Positions 13,196 through 23,696 of a stretch of 64,000 bases of DNA are shown here, in pieces (position 1 is the stretch's first letter; every line of letters starts with the position of its first letter). The DNA is from Arabidopsis thaliana (lineage: Eukaryota; Streptophyta; Magnoliopsida; Brassicales; Brassicaceae): positions 16,431,001-16,495,000 of the forward strand of contig NC_003075.7 of NCBI RefSeq assembly GCF_000001735.4, read 5' to 3'. The position numbers and the translations under genes were made by a program. The notes under the pieces were generated by a model. It ran no database searches. It was not told the origin of the DNA and was given only the letters and a program-made list of their open reading frames with translations.

Positions 13196-13243
<48 letters not shown>

Positions 13244-13840
13244 AGGTACCAACTCATCCGGCTAAATCCGAGAAGCCTTGGTGAAAACTGGAAATTGCTG
13301 GAAATGTTTGAAGACGCTGACTTGGTGATATTTTGTGTCTCACTAACAGACTATGCAGAAAACATAGAAGACGGTGAGGGGAATATTGTGAACAAGATGC
13401 TTGCAACCAAACAGCTTTTCGAGAACATGGTGACTCACCCGAGCCTAGCTAACAAAAGGTTTCTTTTGGTTCTAACCAAATTTGATCTCCTAGAAGAAAA
13501 GATCGAAGAGGTTCCTCTAAGAACCTGTGAGTGGTTTGAAGACTTCAACCCATTGATCAGCCAGAACCAGACGAGCAGACACAACCCTCCAATGGCTCAG
13601 CGTGCTTTCCATTACATTGGATATAAGTTCAAGAGACTCTATGACTCAATCTTGGAACCCGTAAATATGCGTGGAAGGAGCTTTAAGCCAAAATTGTTTG
13701 TTTGTCAAGTGAGCTTGGAGAGTGATACTGTGGACAATGCACTGAGGTATGCGAGAGAGATTCTCAAGTGGCATGTTGAAGAAACTTCCATGTTCCAAGA
13801 GATGTCTACTACTAGCATAGAGGCCAGCTCGTCCTCTTGA
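10579..13840 (+). CDS. XLG2: Extra-large G-protein alpha-like protein 2
   Basis: Eight exons (10579-11619, 11713-11850, 11943-12047, 12130-12288, 12369-12516, 12630-12865, 12974-13137, 13246-13840) give 861 aa, the known XLG2 length. The N-terminal half holds a Ser run, an acidic region and a Cys-rich RING-like cluster starting near C214 (SCYRCQLGN ... CIVCDAKYCFNC ... CQACIG). The C-terminal half is G-alpha-like. Family work places XLG2 with AGB1 in immunity signalling, at membrane and nucleus. The nucleotide-binding motifs are far from canonical: the P-loop reads GSEKGGATT (about 469-477) with no GK(S/T) lysine, the usual DVGGQ is replaced by a LNPRSLGEN segment, and NKxD is TKFD (about 741-744). 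The ATG at 10579 is used; the frame upstream holds only TTG. Intron 7 ends in a (TC)20 tract. Confidence 0.95.
13201..13240 (+). repeat. (TC)20 microsatellite forming the polypyrimidine tract of XLG2 intron 7
   Basis: Twenty uninterrupted TC dinucleotides, followed by TTTAG and exon 8 at 13246. The repeat sits exactly where the splicing polypyrimidine tract is expected, so its length may vary among accessions without harm or may modulate splicing; that effect is inferred. Confidence 0.9.
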
Positions 13841-14322
13841 TATTTTTTCCTAAAATTCTTTCTTTCTTTGTGGAAATTACATAAGTTTGTTTCTCTCTCT
13901 GTGTGTATGTTTGTTGTATATGTAGTAGTGTGAAGATACATTCATGTGATTGATTTTTCAGGGGAAAAAAAATAGAGAAATAATAAAGTGAATTTTCCCG
14001 GTTTAACAGACATTTACTTATACGGTTATTGAGGTTGAACTGGACCGGAGTAGCAATAAATTATCGGTTCAGTTTGGGAGATCAAACCGTTTAAAAGAAA
14101 ATAATTTGAAATGGCCACGCAGAATACGAGGGTCTGAGGATTGTACCTCCTTTCTCTGCAAAAACTTAAACGTTGATTTGACTCAAGCGTCAAGGTAAGG
14201 TACTCTCTCTTCATACAACATTTTAGCTTTACTTTTTCTCTTTACTCTTCTCTCTCTCTTTCTCTTTCTCTTTCTCTTTCACTCGTTCTCTCTCACTCAC
14301 TCTCTTCACACACAGATCCAAG
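13841..14322. promoter_or_regulatory. Intergenic region and leader of the B3 gene
   Basis: About 480 bp between XLG2 and the B3 gene. It carries the XLG2 3' UTR and then, from about 14215, a dense CT-rich leader with CTCTTT repeats before the ATG at 14323. No TATA box is obvious. No extra gene is seen. Confidence 0.4.
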
Positions 14323-16596
14323 ATGGCCTCTTCAATGGCTAGCAATGATTTCCAGCTCCCTCCACGTTTCTTCACTGTTTTCGTCTCCCATTTCAGCTCA
14401 GAGTTCATGGTAAGATTTTCTCTCGAGGTTTCTTCTTTCAGGTTTATCTGTTCATGAGCAAACGATTCTTGAACTGGGTAGATTCTCTTAGCCTAGTGGT
14501 TTCTTTGAACTATGTCTGATGGTTTTTATGAAACAAACACTGTGTTTATCTGCATTTAGCTTCCTCTATAGATTTTGCTTTTTCTGTTTCTAGGGTTTTG
14601 CTCTTATTCCTACCCTTTGGTTTCCTTTTTCTGACTAAAGATTTAAACTTTCTGTATGAATCAGCTTAATTTATGGACTTAACACTGGATATGTTTGGTT
14701 ACTGGAACTAAATTTCATCAAAGTATAAAGTAGTTTTGCTCAGATTTTGTTTTCTTTTTCTGTTGATGAATAGAAACATTTGTTCTGCTTCTAAATGCTG
14801 AAAGATATAAAATTTTGAGACTGGATGCTTTGATTTTGTCTGGTTCTGGAAAGTTGACTCTTTTAACTGTCCCTACGCTTTTGGTTGAAACCAAATCTTG
14901 TTGTGTGTGGAAAGCCTCTTTAATGACTCTCTCCGACTTACCTTAAAGTTATCTTGTTTTTTTTGTGTCTTTACTTATCTATTGAGTGTTTGGCTTATAA
15001 GTTAAACAATTTTTCTGTGAAATGAGCAGGTGATCCCAGTTTCCTACTACGATCACATTCCACATCGTTTCCCCAAGACTGTGATTCTCCGAGGACCTGG
15101 TGGATGCTCCTGGAAGGTAGCGACGGAGATAAAGGATGATGAAGTGCTTTTTTCACAAGGATGGCCCAAATTTGTTCGGGATAATACTCTTAACGATGGA
15201 GACTTTTTGACCTTTGCCTATAATGGAGCTCACATATTCGAGGTCAGTATCTTTCGCGGCTACGACGCATGTAAAGAGATTAGCGAAGTCACTGAATTGG
15301 AAGAGGAAGAAGAAGACAGTGTTATATCTCTGAGCAGTGAAGACACAGACACTGGTGCTAAATCTGAGATGAAGAATACAGTCCCGGAAGGCAGAGACAA
15401 AGGTTCATTGTTAGCTTTTTTTCCCATCACTTGCTTTTATGTGATTTTGCTTGTTTTGACTTTTGAGATTTTTGTTTGCAGGAAAGTCAAAAGTGGAAGT
15501 TGTGGAGGATTCTGATGACGATGAGGAGGAGGATAGTGTTTATTCTGAAAGCAGTGAAGAAACAGAGACAGACACTGATTCTGAATTCAAGGTGGCCAAG
15601 CCAACAATACCAAAAAGCCAGAAGAAAGGTTTTAAACTCATCGTTAGCTCATTGCATAACTTGAATTGTTTCTTTATGTGATTGTTTTATATATTGACAA
15701 TCATGTCTTCTTTGTTGAGATGTTTTCAGGAAAGAAGAAAGAACAAGTTGTGGAGTCCTCTGATGACGAGGAAGACGAAGAGGAGGACAGTGACAGTGAT
15801 TACATTGAAACGTTTGGTCAATTGGATATTGAAGAGAATTCCATCAGTGAGGAGGACAGTTCTTATGCTCCTGATAAAGAAGACACAGCCACTGCCTCTT
15901 TTGTCAAACCAAAGGTTGCAAATAAGGTTGCTAATCTGAAGAGGAAAGGTAAAATACATTTACTTTCATCACTTTTAACTTCATTTCTTCCATGCTTATC
16001 TTAATGCAACATTGCTTTGTCTATGGAACCAGAGGCGGCAAAGAAGAGGAAGAAAGGTAATCACATTGTTGTCTTAATTAGTTCCATCACTTCATTATGT
16101 AATTGATTTTTGAGATGCTAATGCTTTTGTCTCTTGAGATTCTTACAGTCGATCCCATGATCAAGAATCCTGAGAGATACCTCGATGATCCTAAGAATAT
16201 CCATTTCGAGACAAACGTGAAGAATAGGTTATACGAGCTGGTAAGAACTGCAACTTCTTGTCCTCATATACTACTACTCTTTTTAACTTAAAGATTGTTT
16301 TCATTAACGTTCTTGTCTGCTTTGTGTACGTATCTTTTTTACAGTTGGTTCATGCACAACTGGTGAAAGACTATTGCTTGAGGTTTGGAGACTATGTTAA
16401 CTACATCGACAGGTTCGGGAAACTAAGTGCTAAAACAGCCAAATGGAAGGATCAGCGTGTTTGTATCAAAAGATGGATGCGCATATGCAAGAGGAACAAG
16501 TTGAAGAAAGAAGACCGCATTTTGTGTGAGCTCTTGCGCAAGGGAACTTTCGTTTACGCAATCAAACTCCATGTCATCCGCGGTAAGGATCTGTAG
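14323..16596 (+). CDS. TFS1: REM-type B3 DNA-binding protein with repeated acidic exons
   Basis: Seven exons (14323-14409, 15030-15402, 15482-15628, 15730-15948, 16033-16056, 16149-16240, 16345-16596) give 397 aa. Exons 1-2 encode one B3 domain (about residues 14-108), starting LPPRFFTVFVSHFSSEFM and ending in a FRGYDACKEI strand, typical of the REM subfamily. The middle is three highly acidic Asp/Glu/Ser segments from exons 2, 3 and 4; exons 3 and 4 are phase-1 symmetric and both begin G-K-x-K-x-x-V-V-E-D/S-S-D-D. A short basic stretch AAKKRKK (exon 5) could be a nuclear localisation signal. The last about 110 residues are basic and probably helical. Recall places this at At4g34400, reported as TFS1, a target of FLC and SVP; the symbol comes from that memory. 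Intron 1 is long (620 bp). Confidence 0.85.
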
Positions 16597-16791
16597 ACGC
16601 TAGCAGTATGAGTAGAGGAAGAGATTTGGCTACTTAATTATCTCTCTGATTTCCATCTTGTTGTGTGATCAAGCAAACTTATGTGTTTCATTATTGTCTA
16701 CTTCAGATTGTATGACCTTCTCTCTTGTTCTCTCATGAATCTATTTCTGAATACAATATCTAATCTTTGAGCTAAAGTTTAACTCTTAAAC

Positions 16792-16855
16792 CCTTGAAAG
16801 AGTAAAAATCCTTGAAAAAAAAAAAAAAAAAAAAATCCTTGAAAGAGTAAAAATC
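16792..16855. repeat. 19-bp direct repeat flanking a 21-A tract
   Basis: CCTTGAAAGAGTAAAAATC occurs at 16792-16810 and again at 16837-16855, separated only by CTTG, 21 A residues (16815-16835) and a T. The arrangement, identical short direct repeats around a poly-A run, is what a target-site duplication with a retroposed poly-A tail looks like, although the inserted body is practically absent. Replication slippage is the alternative. Confidence 0.8.
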
Positions 16856-17212
16856 AAAGAAAGGTCGAAAACTGTATATTTGTCTTAGCTTTTTCTTTCT
16901 ACAATCTGTTTTTGGCAAGATTTTCTCTTGAAAATTCTGAAGAATCTAGGTATACTGGTTTCCACGGAATCTCCTGTAACAAAGATCAAAGTAGAAGAAA
17001 CAGAGGACTCATTCACTAAATATATAACCTTTGAGGAAAACTAAATAAAATATGTACCTTCCTTCTTCATCCTCGTGATATCGCTTGTTGATTTCTCTTA
17101 AATGGAAGCTGCTTCACCAGAAGTGAGGAGAAACAAAGAACAAATTAGTGAGAGGAAGTGAGAAATGACCTTGAAAGCTTTGTGACATAATAATTGTGAA
17201 TTTTGTGATATA

Positions 17213-17750
17213 AAACAGAGTAGCTACTCTGTTTTTAGTCCAAAAATAGTAACTTCCATTATCAGAGTAAAATATACTAACCAACATAAAGTTTGATTAT
17301 TTTGAAAACTTTGACTTGGATCATTATTTATTTTATAGTTTACCATGTCGACGTTGGATATTTCTTTTGTGAATTTTTTGGCCTACAAGTTTTTTTTTCA
17401 ATTCCAGTTTTGTGGGTCCTATCGTCACGTTTTCGAAAACCTCTTCTTTTTAATTGAATGTTTGCTTTCATCTTTACAAAACAGAGCAAGCTACTCTGTT
17501 TCGAGTCCAAAAATAGTAACAATCATTATCATAGTAAACATACAACTAAACCAACCCTAAAGTTTTATTATTTTTGAAAACTCTGATTTGGATCATTTGT
17601 TATTTTCTAGTTACATTACCATGTCGATAAGGGAATGATATTTATTTCGTGAATTTTTGGCCATACTTCCATTTTTGTGGGTCCTTACTCCTTTCTTGAC
17701 GTTATTTTTTAAAAACCTATTCTCTTGAATAACTTTGATTTCTTCTTTAG
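17213..17750. repeat. 266-bp imperfect tandem direct duplication
   Basis: Two adjacent copies, about 17213-17478 and 17479-17750. Shared landmarks in the same order are AAACAGAG, GCTACTCTGTTT, AGTCCAAAAATAGTAAC, a GAAAACT block, TTGGATCATT, ACCATGTCGA, GTGAATTTTT, GGCC, TTTTGTGGGTCCT and TTGAAT. The copies have diverged by many substitutions and small indels, so the duplication is not recent. Copy 2 opens exactly where copy 1 ends. No coding capacity was seen. Confidence 0.85.
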
Positions 17751-20741
17751 CATAATTCTTTCTTTGGATATGCTCCACTTTTTGCACGAAAATAATCATT
17801 TTCTCCTGAAGATAATCAATTTTCGCAAATTGCATGTCAGTGTCACTATCTTTACAGAGCACGCTTTTACAGACTAAAATTTTGCACATAAAATATCTTA
17901 ATTTTTTGTTCAAAAAAAAAATATATATCTTAATTTATTATTTATTTTCACATGGCGAACATTTGTTTTTTTAACTCAATGAGTTTGTATAGATGAAGTA
18001 AACATGAGGACAATTTAACGAAAGTTAAGTCACCTAACGCTTTGAAATCCAACCTACCAGCCTGAATTTATATTTACACCACTTTGAATAACTCATTTCT
18101 GATTAGAGTTTTTTTTGTTTGTTTGTTGGAAAGCTGACTAGTTGAAACGTTAGACTCTAAATAGCTTGTTAATCAAACTGGTTTCAACTATCTTCTTTAA
18201 ACCACTTTGATTTTATAGCTACTAAATTTATTTACGGATTATCTTTAATTACTTTCCTCATATAATTAGTTTCTTAAGCCAACTATAAAAGAATCAAAAA
18301 TTAGAAGACTAAAAAAAAAAAAATTAGAGTAATTAACAACGTGGGTTATTGTTACCAAAATTAAGAAAAATACAAGAAGTAGAAACAAACATTAAAATGG
18401 TCCAAAATCTGTTTAAGTAGAGATAATGGTGTAGACCTTAACCAGCTCAATCCCATTGTTGTTATCTCTTTAATTACTACAATACATTTTGGATAGTAAT
18501 ATTTCGTTATGCTAATTGCTTGTATTCGATCGACACCTATTATTACCCGATCTTTATCTGAAATGGACGGTTATAGACTAAAAGTTGTTGAGATATTTTT
18601 AATTAAAAAAAAAAAGTTACGTTGCAGAATTATTTCATAAACAATGAAATACAGACATTAAAAAAGAAAAACGATTAGAGTTGGTGATCGTTATTAATTA
18701 AATATCTTGATTAATCAGTGATTAGTACCAATCCATAGAATCTTACTGGTTAATAGAAAGTGGAAAACCAGTTGGAGAAAAGATAAAGTGAAAAAAGTAA
18801 TGACGCGGCGAGATAATGAAGAAAAACGTTTGTGGTCAGCACAAAAAACGTGTTCTTATCATTTCGACACGTGCGTCTCTCTCTCTGCCTTTTTAGTGGC
18901 TTAATAAGTACTACTTTTCTTCTGGATAAAGGTATTATTAGGTTTATAAAGCTTTAACGTCTTGTTTCATTTTTTGTTTTTAACTTGTATAGGAGCCTGC
19001 CGCCCTTAATCACATAGTCGCATGCATTAATACTTACTACATAGTTTAATAACTATTTCTAAGTCAAAATTTATTCTTTGAAAAAAACATTTAAAAAAGA
19101 ATTATAAACTCTTTCCCAAATTTTGGATAATTTGTTGACTTTTTTTGTTGTTAAAATAAATTGTTGACTTTATTGTCAATGATTATTGTCAATGTGACCA
19201 TACTCTTCTTTTCTTGGTGGATTGACCATAATCTTTTTTTGATAAGAGTACCAAAATTAGTAAAAAGTTTACAGAAATTATAATTCCGAATTGTTGAGAT
19301 ATATCTACGTTTTTGAATGTTGTAATATAATTAGTCATAAAACTTTTTACTATGATTCTCTTTAAATTCAGTTCTTTTTAAGTTTAATGACAAAATGTGA
19401 GATTTTTTTTGTTTTCATTTTCGATGAACCCCATATGTTTTAAAATGAAAAACTGCTATCCTAGTAAAAGACACGATTGTATTAAACGTTTTGAAGTAAA
19501 TTTTCATACATAATCCAATAACAACAGAAATTCTTCGTCTATGGATTTTTGAAAGTAGATTTATAGATGATATGTTTTCTTCAAAATCCTATATAAAAAT
19601 AATCGAAGTACTACAGGATAGATTAGTTTGTTTTGTATGATTAACCGGTAGAGTTAAATATGTGTTTTAATTGGTTATGGGACAAAGTCAGAAGACTAAT
19701 ATGGCACGTGACGTGAATAGAGTCTTTGGAAGCGAGAATACGTGGTGGGTCAGCGTAGAGAAGGGTCAACACAGATTTATACTTTTTTTTGTTGTGAATT
19801 AATCCAGAAGCCAGCTCATCAACATCAACGCTTCAACTTCAACTTCTACATCCTTGAAATATCTGAGTCCTATATCATTGAGAAACAGTCAAACCTTCTC
19901 TTTCACTATGTACCTTTGACAAGTTAAGCTCATTTTCTCCTTCCACCATTTATATCCCAAGAAAGATCATTTTGTCTCATATTAGGTGAATTGCTCATAT
20001 TGTCTTTTCTTTTTTAACTTGGATTTAACGGGTTTATAACAAATTAATAATGATTTTTTTATATAGGAAAAAAACGTTGTTGTATTATTTATTTCTCTTA
20101 AAAGGGACTATTACATTTTAGCAAGATCGAATTTCCAAGGTTTTAAACTTCAAAATGAAAAATATTAAGCAAAGAATTAGAAACAAAAATCGATTCAACG
20201 TTATGTGGAACCATAATGCAAGATTTTGGTAAACCGTGGAATGTCTCACCATGTGTACTTTTTTGAAAAAATCCCAAAATCAACAATTGTGAAGAGATCT
20301 TCATGAGCTTGATTCGACGTACTAGAGTATATAAAAAGGCAAAAGATAAATTTGAGACGATGGATCTAGTCATCAAGTAGAAAGACAAATTGATCTCTCT
20401 ATTCATGACTGTGAAGGCCATTGATGATCAAATAGCATGTGAAATCATAATTTTGCACGTGATTTATCCTAAGCCAATCAGTAAGTTACCTAGCTACTTA
20501 TTCCATTAAACGTGTTTAAATTTATATGTAAACTGTGTTAAAAAGGAACAATTGATAAGCGCAATCATAATAATACTAATTAAATTAACAAAACAGTAAA
20601 AAGAAGTTCTTGAAAATCGTCATGTATGATGAAATGATTAATACTAAATAATGTTTAAAGAAATGTCATGTCATTTAAACCCCCCAAAAAAAAAACAAAG
20701 ACGTCACATTCAAATGTCAAAAAATATTCGAGGAAATAACG

Positions 20742-20850
20742 CACGTGTTTCCAAAAACACAGATCAGAATACGTCCCGTGTGAAAAGAGTGTGTGCCAGT
20801 TAGGCACGCCACGTAGATACTTGACAAAAACACGGAGCCATATAAATAGA
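20742..20850 (+). promoter_or_regulatory. ERF109 core promoter: G-box and TATA box
   Basis: A G-box core CACGTG lies at 20742-20747, and CCACGTAG near 20810 adds a second ACGT core. A clear TATA box TATAAATA begins at 20841. The transcription start is expected near 20870, where an A/C-rich leader (CAAACACAAAC) begins, leaving a leader of about 120 nt. G-boxes bind bZIP and bHLH factors such as MYC2, consistent with the stress and jasmonate induction known for this gene; that connection is inferred here. Confidence 0.6.
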
Positions 20851-20991
20851 GCTTCTTTCTCACTTTCAGTTTCCCAAACACAAACAAAACTCATATTTTC
20901 AATCTCCAGGTGCTTTACACCAACAGAGTCGCAAGAAAACAAAAACCAAACTCGGATTTAGTTTGACAGAAGAAGGAATCGAGAGTCGGGT

Positions 20992-21798
20992 ATGCATTAT
21001 CCTAACAACAGAACCGAATTCGTCGGAGCTCCAGCCCCAACCCGGTATCAAAAGGAGCAGTTGTCACCGGAGCAAGAGCTTTCAGTTATTGTCTCTGCTT
21101 TGCAACACGTGATCTCAGGGGAAAACGAAACGGCGCCGTGTCAGGGTTTTTCCAGTGACAGCACAGTGATAAGCGCGGGAATGCCTCGGTTGGATTCAGA
21201 CACTTGTCAAGTCTGTAGGATCGAAGGATGTCTCGGCTGTAACTACTTTTTCGCGCCAAATCAGAGAATTGAAAAGAATCATCAACAAGAAGAAGAGATT
21301 ACTAGTAGTAGTAACAGAAGAAGAGAGAGCTCTCCCGTGGCGAAGAAAGCGGAAGGTGGCGGGAAAATCAGGAAGAGGAAGAACAAGAAGAATGGTTACA
21401 GAGGAGTTAGGCAAAGACCTTGGGGAAAATTTGCAGCTGAGATCAGAGATCCTAAAAGAGCCACACGTGTTTGGCTTGGTACTTTCGAAACCGCCGAAGA
21501 TGCGGCTCGAGCTTATGATCGAGCCGCGATTGGATTCCGTGGGCCAAGGGCTAAACTCAACTTCCCCTTTGTGGATTACACGTCTTCAGTTTCATCTCCT
21601 GTTGCTGCTGATGATATAGGAGCAAAGGCAAGTGCAAGCGCCAGTGTGAGCGCCACAGATTCAGTTGAAGCAGAGCAATGGAACGGAGGAGGAGGGGATT
21701 GCAATATGGAGGAGTGGATGAATATGATGATGATGATGGATTTTGGGAATGGAGATTCTTCAGATTCAGGAAATACAATTGCTGATATGTTCCAGTGA
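20992..21798 (+). CDS. ERF109: AP2/ERF transcription factor ERF109 (redox responsive factor 1)
   Basis: Intronless, 268 aa. The AP2/ERF domain spans about residues 136-193 ([19 protein letters not shown] ... [19 protein letters not shown]), with the Ala/Asp pair typical of the ERF subfamily. A conserved Cys motif of group X ERFs ([12 protein letters not shown]) is at about 72-83, preceded by [16 protein letters not shown] basic cluster KIRKRKNKK just before the AP2 domain may serve as a nuclear localisation signal. The C-terminus is acidic with a run of Met ([13 protein letters not shown]) made by an ATG repeat, a likely activation region. The protein (RRTF1, At4g34410) is known to be strongly induced by jasmonate, wounding and redox stress. 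It is convergent with the Cgi121-like gene, stop codons about 300 bp apart. Confidence 0.96.
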
Positions 21799-22098
21799 TA
21801 AATGAGCTCTTTCTTGTTGGCGTTTTTTGGAGTTAAGTGCAAGAAGAGATTGACACTGTGGCTTGTTTAAAGTGAACAAGAACAAGAAAGCATGTAATTA
21901 GTAGTCTCATTCTTTTGTTTGTGGTCAATTCTATGTTTATCTCATATAAAATCTGAGTTAAACCTATCTGAGGAGAGAGTAAATAAAGAGGTTAAGAAAC
22001 CCAACATTGGTCTGAATTATAAACGTAAGTGTCAACGTTGTTTATAAAGGAGAAAACTATAATTGGTGACAAAAGACATAAAGAAAAGATGTCTACTC

Positions 22099-23515
22099 CT
22101 ACAAAGCATCGCGTGCAGCTATTCGACAAACAATGGCATCTCCCAGAGAGGAAATTCCGAGCTCTTGGCTAGTTATCTTGTAATGCTGAAAACATGAATG
22201 TATTTGAGTTTATTTCTGTAACATTGGAAGCGAAATAAAAGGGTTATCAACTGTTACCAAAACATTACCTTTAGTATATTGGCTTGATTTGCATGTGTCT
22301 TCAATTCCTCCAAATCAATCTCCTTCCCGTTGATCAATTTCGCCACCTCCTCCATCTGGTTTTGATCTCAAATCATGTCATGGTTGATAAAAAAAAACCA
22401 CTAAAAAGAGCAACAACATGGATAGTCAGCTCTTAGATGGTTGAAAAGATTATAACCTCAACGGGAGAAGCATTGAACCGGGCAGCTAGAATGTAAGTAG
22501 TGTTCTCAGAAATCCCACATCGTTTCAATGATTCTGTAATCTAGTTGAAGAGGAAAAACAACATTAGAGAAGTTGAGTGAACTGCTATTCTTATTACAAT
22601 TTACCAAACCAGAGAAACTTGATAAATGAGAGAATCTCAATACTCAACTAACTATCTCATCTTAAACCAACTCACAACAGCTAAAATCTACTGCATTAAA
22701 TCACCATCTAGTTATAGCAGACCTGTAGCTAAGGCTTGAACAACTGAACTAGACACACTAACTGGTCACTAGCTAACTAACTGCTCTCTAACCAACTCAA
22801 AACAGCTAGAATCTGATGCATTAAGTCTAATCTAGTTATAGTCGACCTATAGCTAAGGGTGGAACAACAGAACTAGACCCATTGTTTATCAGAAGTAGAC
22901 AGGAATAGGTTTAAGAAGGACAAGAAAAGATTGTACTTACGTGCTTAGATCCTGAGTAATTGTAGACAAGCTCAGAATGAAGAGTTCTGGTTGATAAGGA
23001 ATCGCGTGATTTGGAGATAAGTGCTTTCTGAGCAGCAGCCAATAGAGGAAAAATGTCTGGAATCTGATGATACACAACAAAATTCGTTAAGATCAGGAAC
23101 TCTTTAGTCCTTACGAAAGTTGAAATAAATGGAGTAAACAACAACGAAAAACGTACAAGTGATGCATTGAGAAATGAGACCTCCAGCTTCAGACTTCCGT
23201 CAAGCATTGAATTCAAGAGCTCCCTGAATACGACATAAACCCCCTAATGTTAGATTCACTAGGAAGATAAAGAGAGAGGCTTTAGCTATGCAGAGATTAA
23301 GTAAACAGATTTTCCCTAAACCCATAAGTCTCTAACTAACAAACAAAATCGAAAACGCAATTTTCTTTCTCATATAACCAAATCACGAATTGCTTAAGTT
23401 ATGGAAAAAGGGAGAGAATTGAAAAATCGAGAGAAGGAGCGTACTTGGAGTTGGTGACACCGGAGAAGAGGGAAACAGAGAGAGTGTTTCCACGGTCAAG
23501 ATTAAAAACCTTCAT
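22099..23515 (-). CDS. KEOPS complex subunit Cgi121/TPRKB-like
   Basis: Six exons on the minus strand (23445-23515, 23157-23223, 22941-23063, 22457-22540, 22269-22355, 22099-22185) join in frame to 172 aa. The ELVYNYSGSKH segment followed by ITESLKRCGISENTTYILAARF matches the CGI-121/TPRKB pattern, in which the small subunit binds PRPK/Bud32. In the KEOPS complex it supports N6-threonylcarbamoyl-adenosine (t6A37) formation on tRNAs reading ANN codons and in archaea binds the tRNA 3' end. A 2-nt carry links exon 1 (ends AA before GTAC) to exon 2. Intron 3 contains a 125-bp tandem duplication. A tRNA-Arg(CCT) gene sits 180 bp upstream on the same strand. Probable locus At4g34412. Confidence 0.88.
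22665..22885. repeat. Tandem duplication of about 125 bp inside Cgi121-like intron 3
   Basis: Copy 1 runs about 22665-22789 and copy 2 about 22790-22885. Shared blocks in order are AACCAACTCA, ACAGCT, ATGCATTAA or CTGCATTAAA, CTAGTTATAG, GACCT, TAGCTAAGG, GGAACAAC or GAACAACTG, and GAACTAGAC. The copies differ at roughly one position in seven to ten by eye. Both lie within the intron between exons at 22941-23063 and 22457-22540, so the protein is unaffected. Confidence 0.8.
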
Positions 23516-23668
23516 AGCTTTAGCCGGCGGCGAAAAAGAGGGCAAGATTTTTAGGGTTATTACGACTTATTACTTCGCCGGAGATCGACACACATTCGGC
23601 GAAGTCAGAAGAAGACTAGTCAAAGATAAACCCTTCTTCTAGAAGATCTTCTTTCTCTTTCATAAAAT

Positions 23669-23682
23669 AAAAAAAAATAAAA
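23669..23682 (-). terminator. RNA polymerase III terminator of the tRNA-Arg gene
   Basis: On the minus strand, 15 nt after the tRNA 3' end, come four T residues (23682-23679) and, after one A, a longer T run. Runs of at least four T are standard pol III stop signals. Confidence 0.7.
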
Positions 23683-23696
23683 GACTACATTACATA

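Larger units (their letters stand above)
16597..20991. other. 4.4-kb gene-poor AT-rich region ending in the ERF109 promoter
   Basis: The longest gene-free stretch in the window. It holds the B3 gene's 3' UTR, a poly-A flanked direct repeat (16792-16855), a tandem 266-bp duplication (17213-17750), then AT-rich DNA with short poly-A/T runs. Around 19700-19925 there is a promoter-like patch (CACGTGAC at about 19704), followed by CAACTTCAAC-rich sequence resembling a 5' leader, but the 61-codon frame beginning with GTG at 19742 shows no family signature; a non-coding transcript is possible. No tRNA, snoRNA or transposon ends were recognised. Confidence 0.45.

Noticed and set aside
13201-13240. 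CT repeat as a regulatory GAGA element
   Set aside because: It lies at the 3' end of an intron, immediately before the splice acceptor; a splicing role explains it better.
20143-20421. Minus-strand 92-codon frame upstream of ERF109
   Set aside because: AT-rich, no family signature, no promoter or splice support.
16597-20991. LTR or other virus-like element in the large intergenic region
   Set aside because: No long terminal repeats, no reverse transcriptase, integrase or capsid-like frames, and no primer-binding site were recognised.
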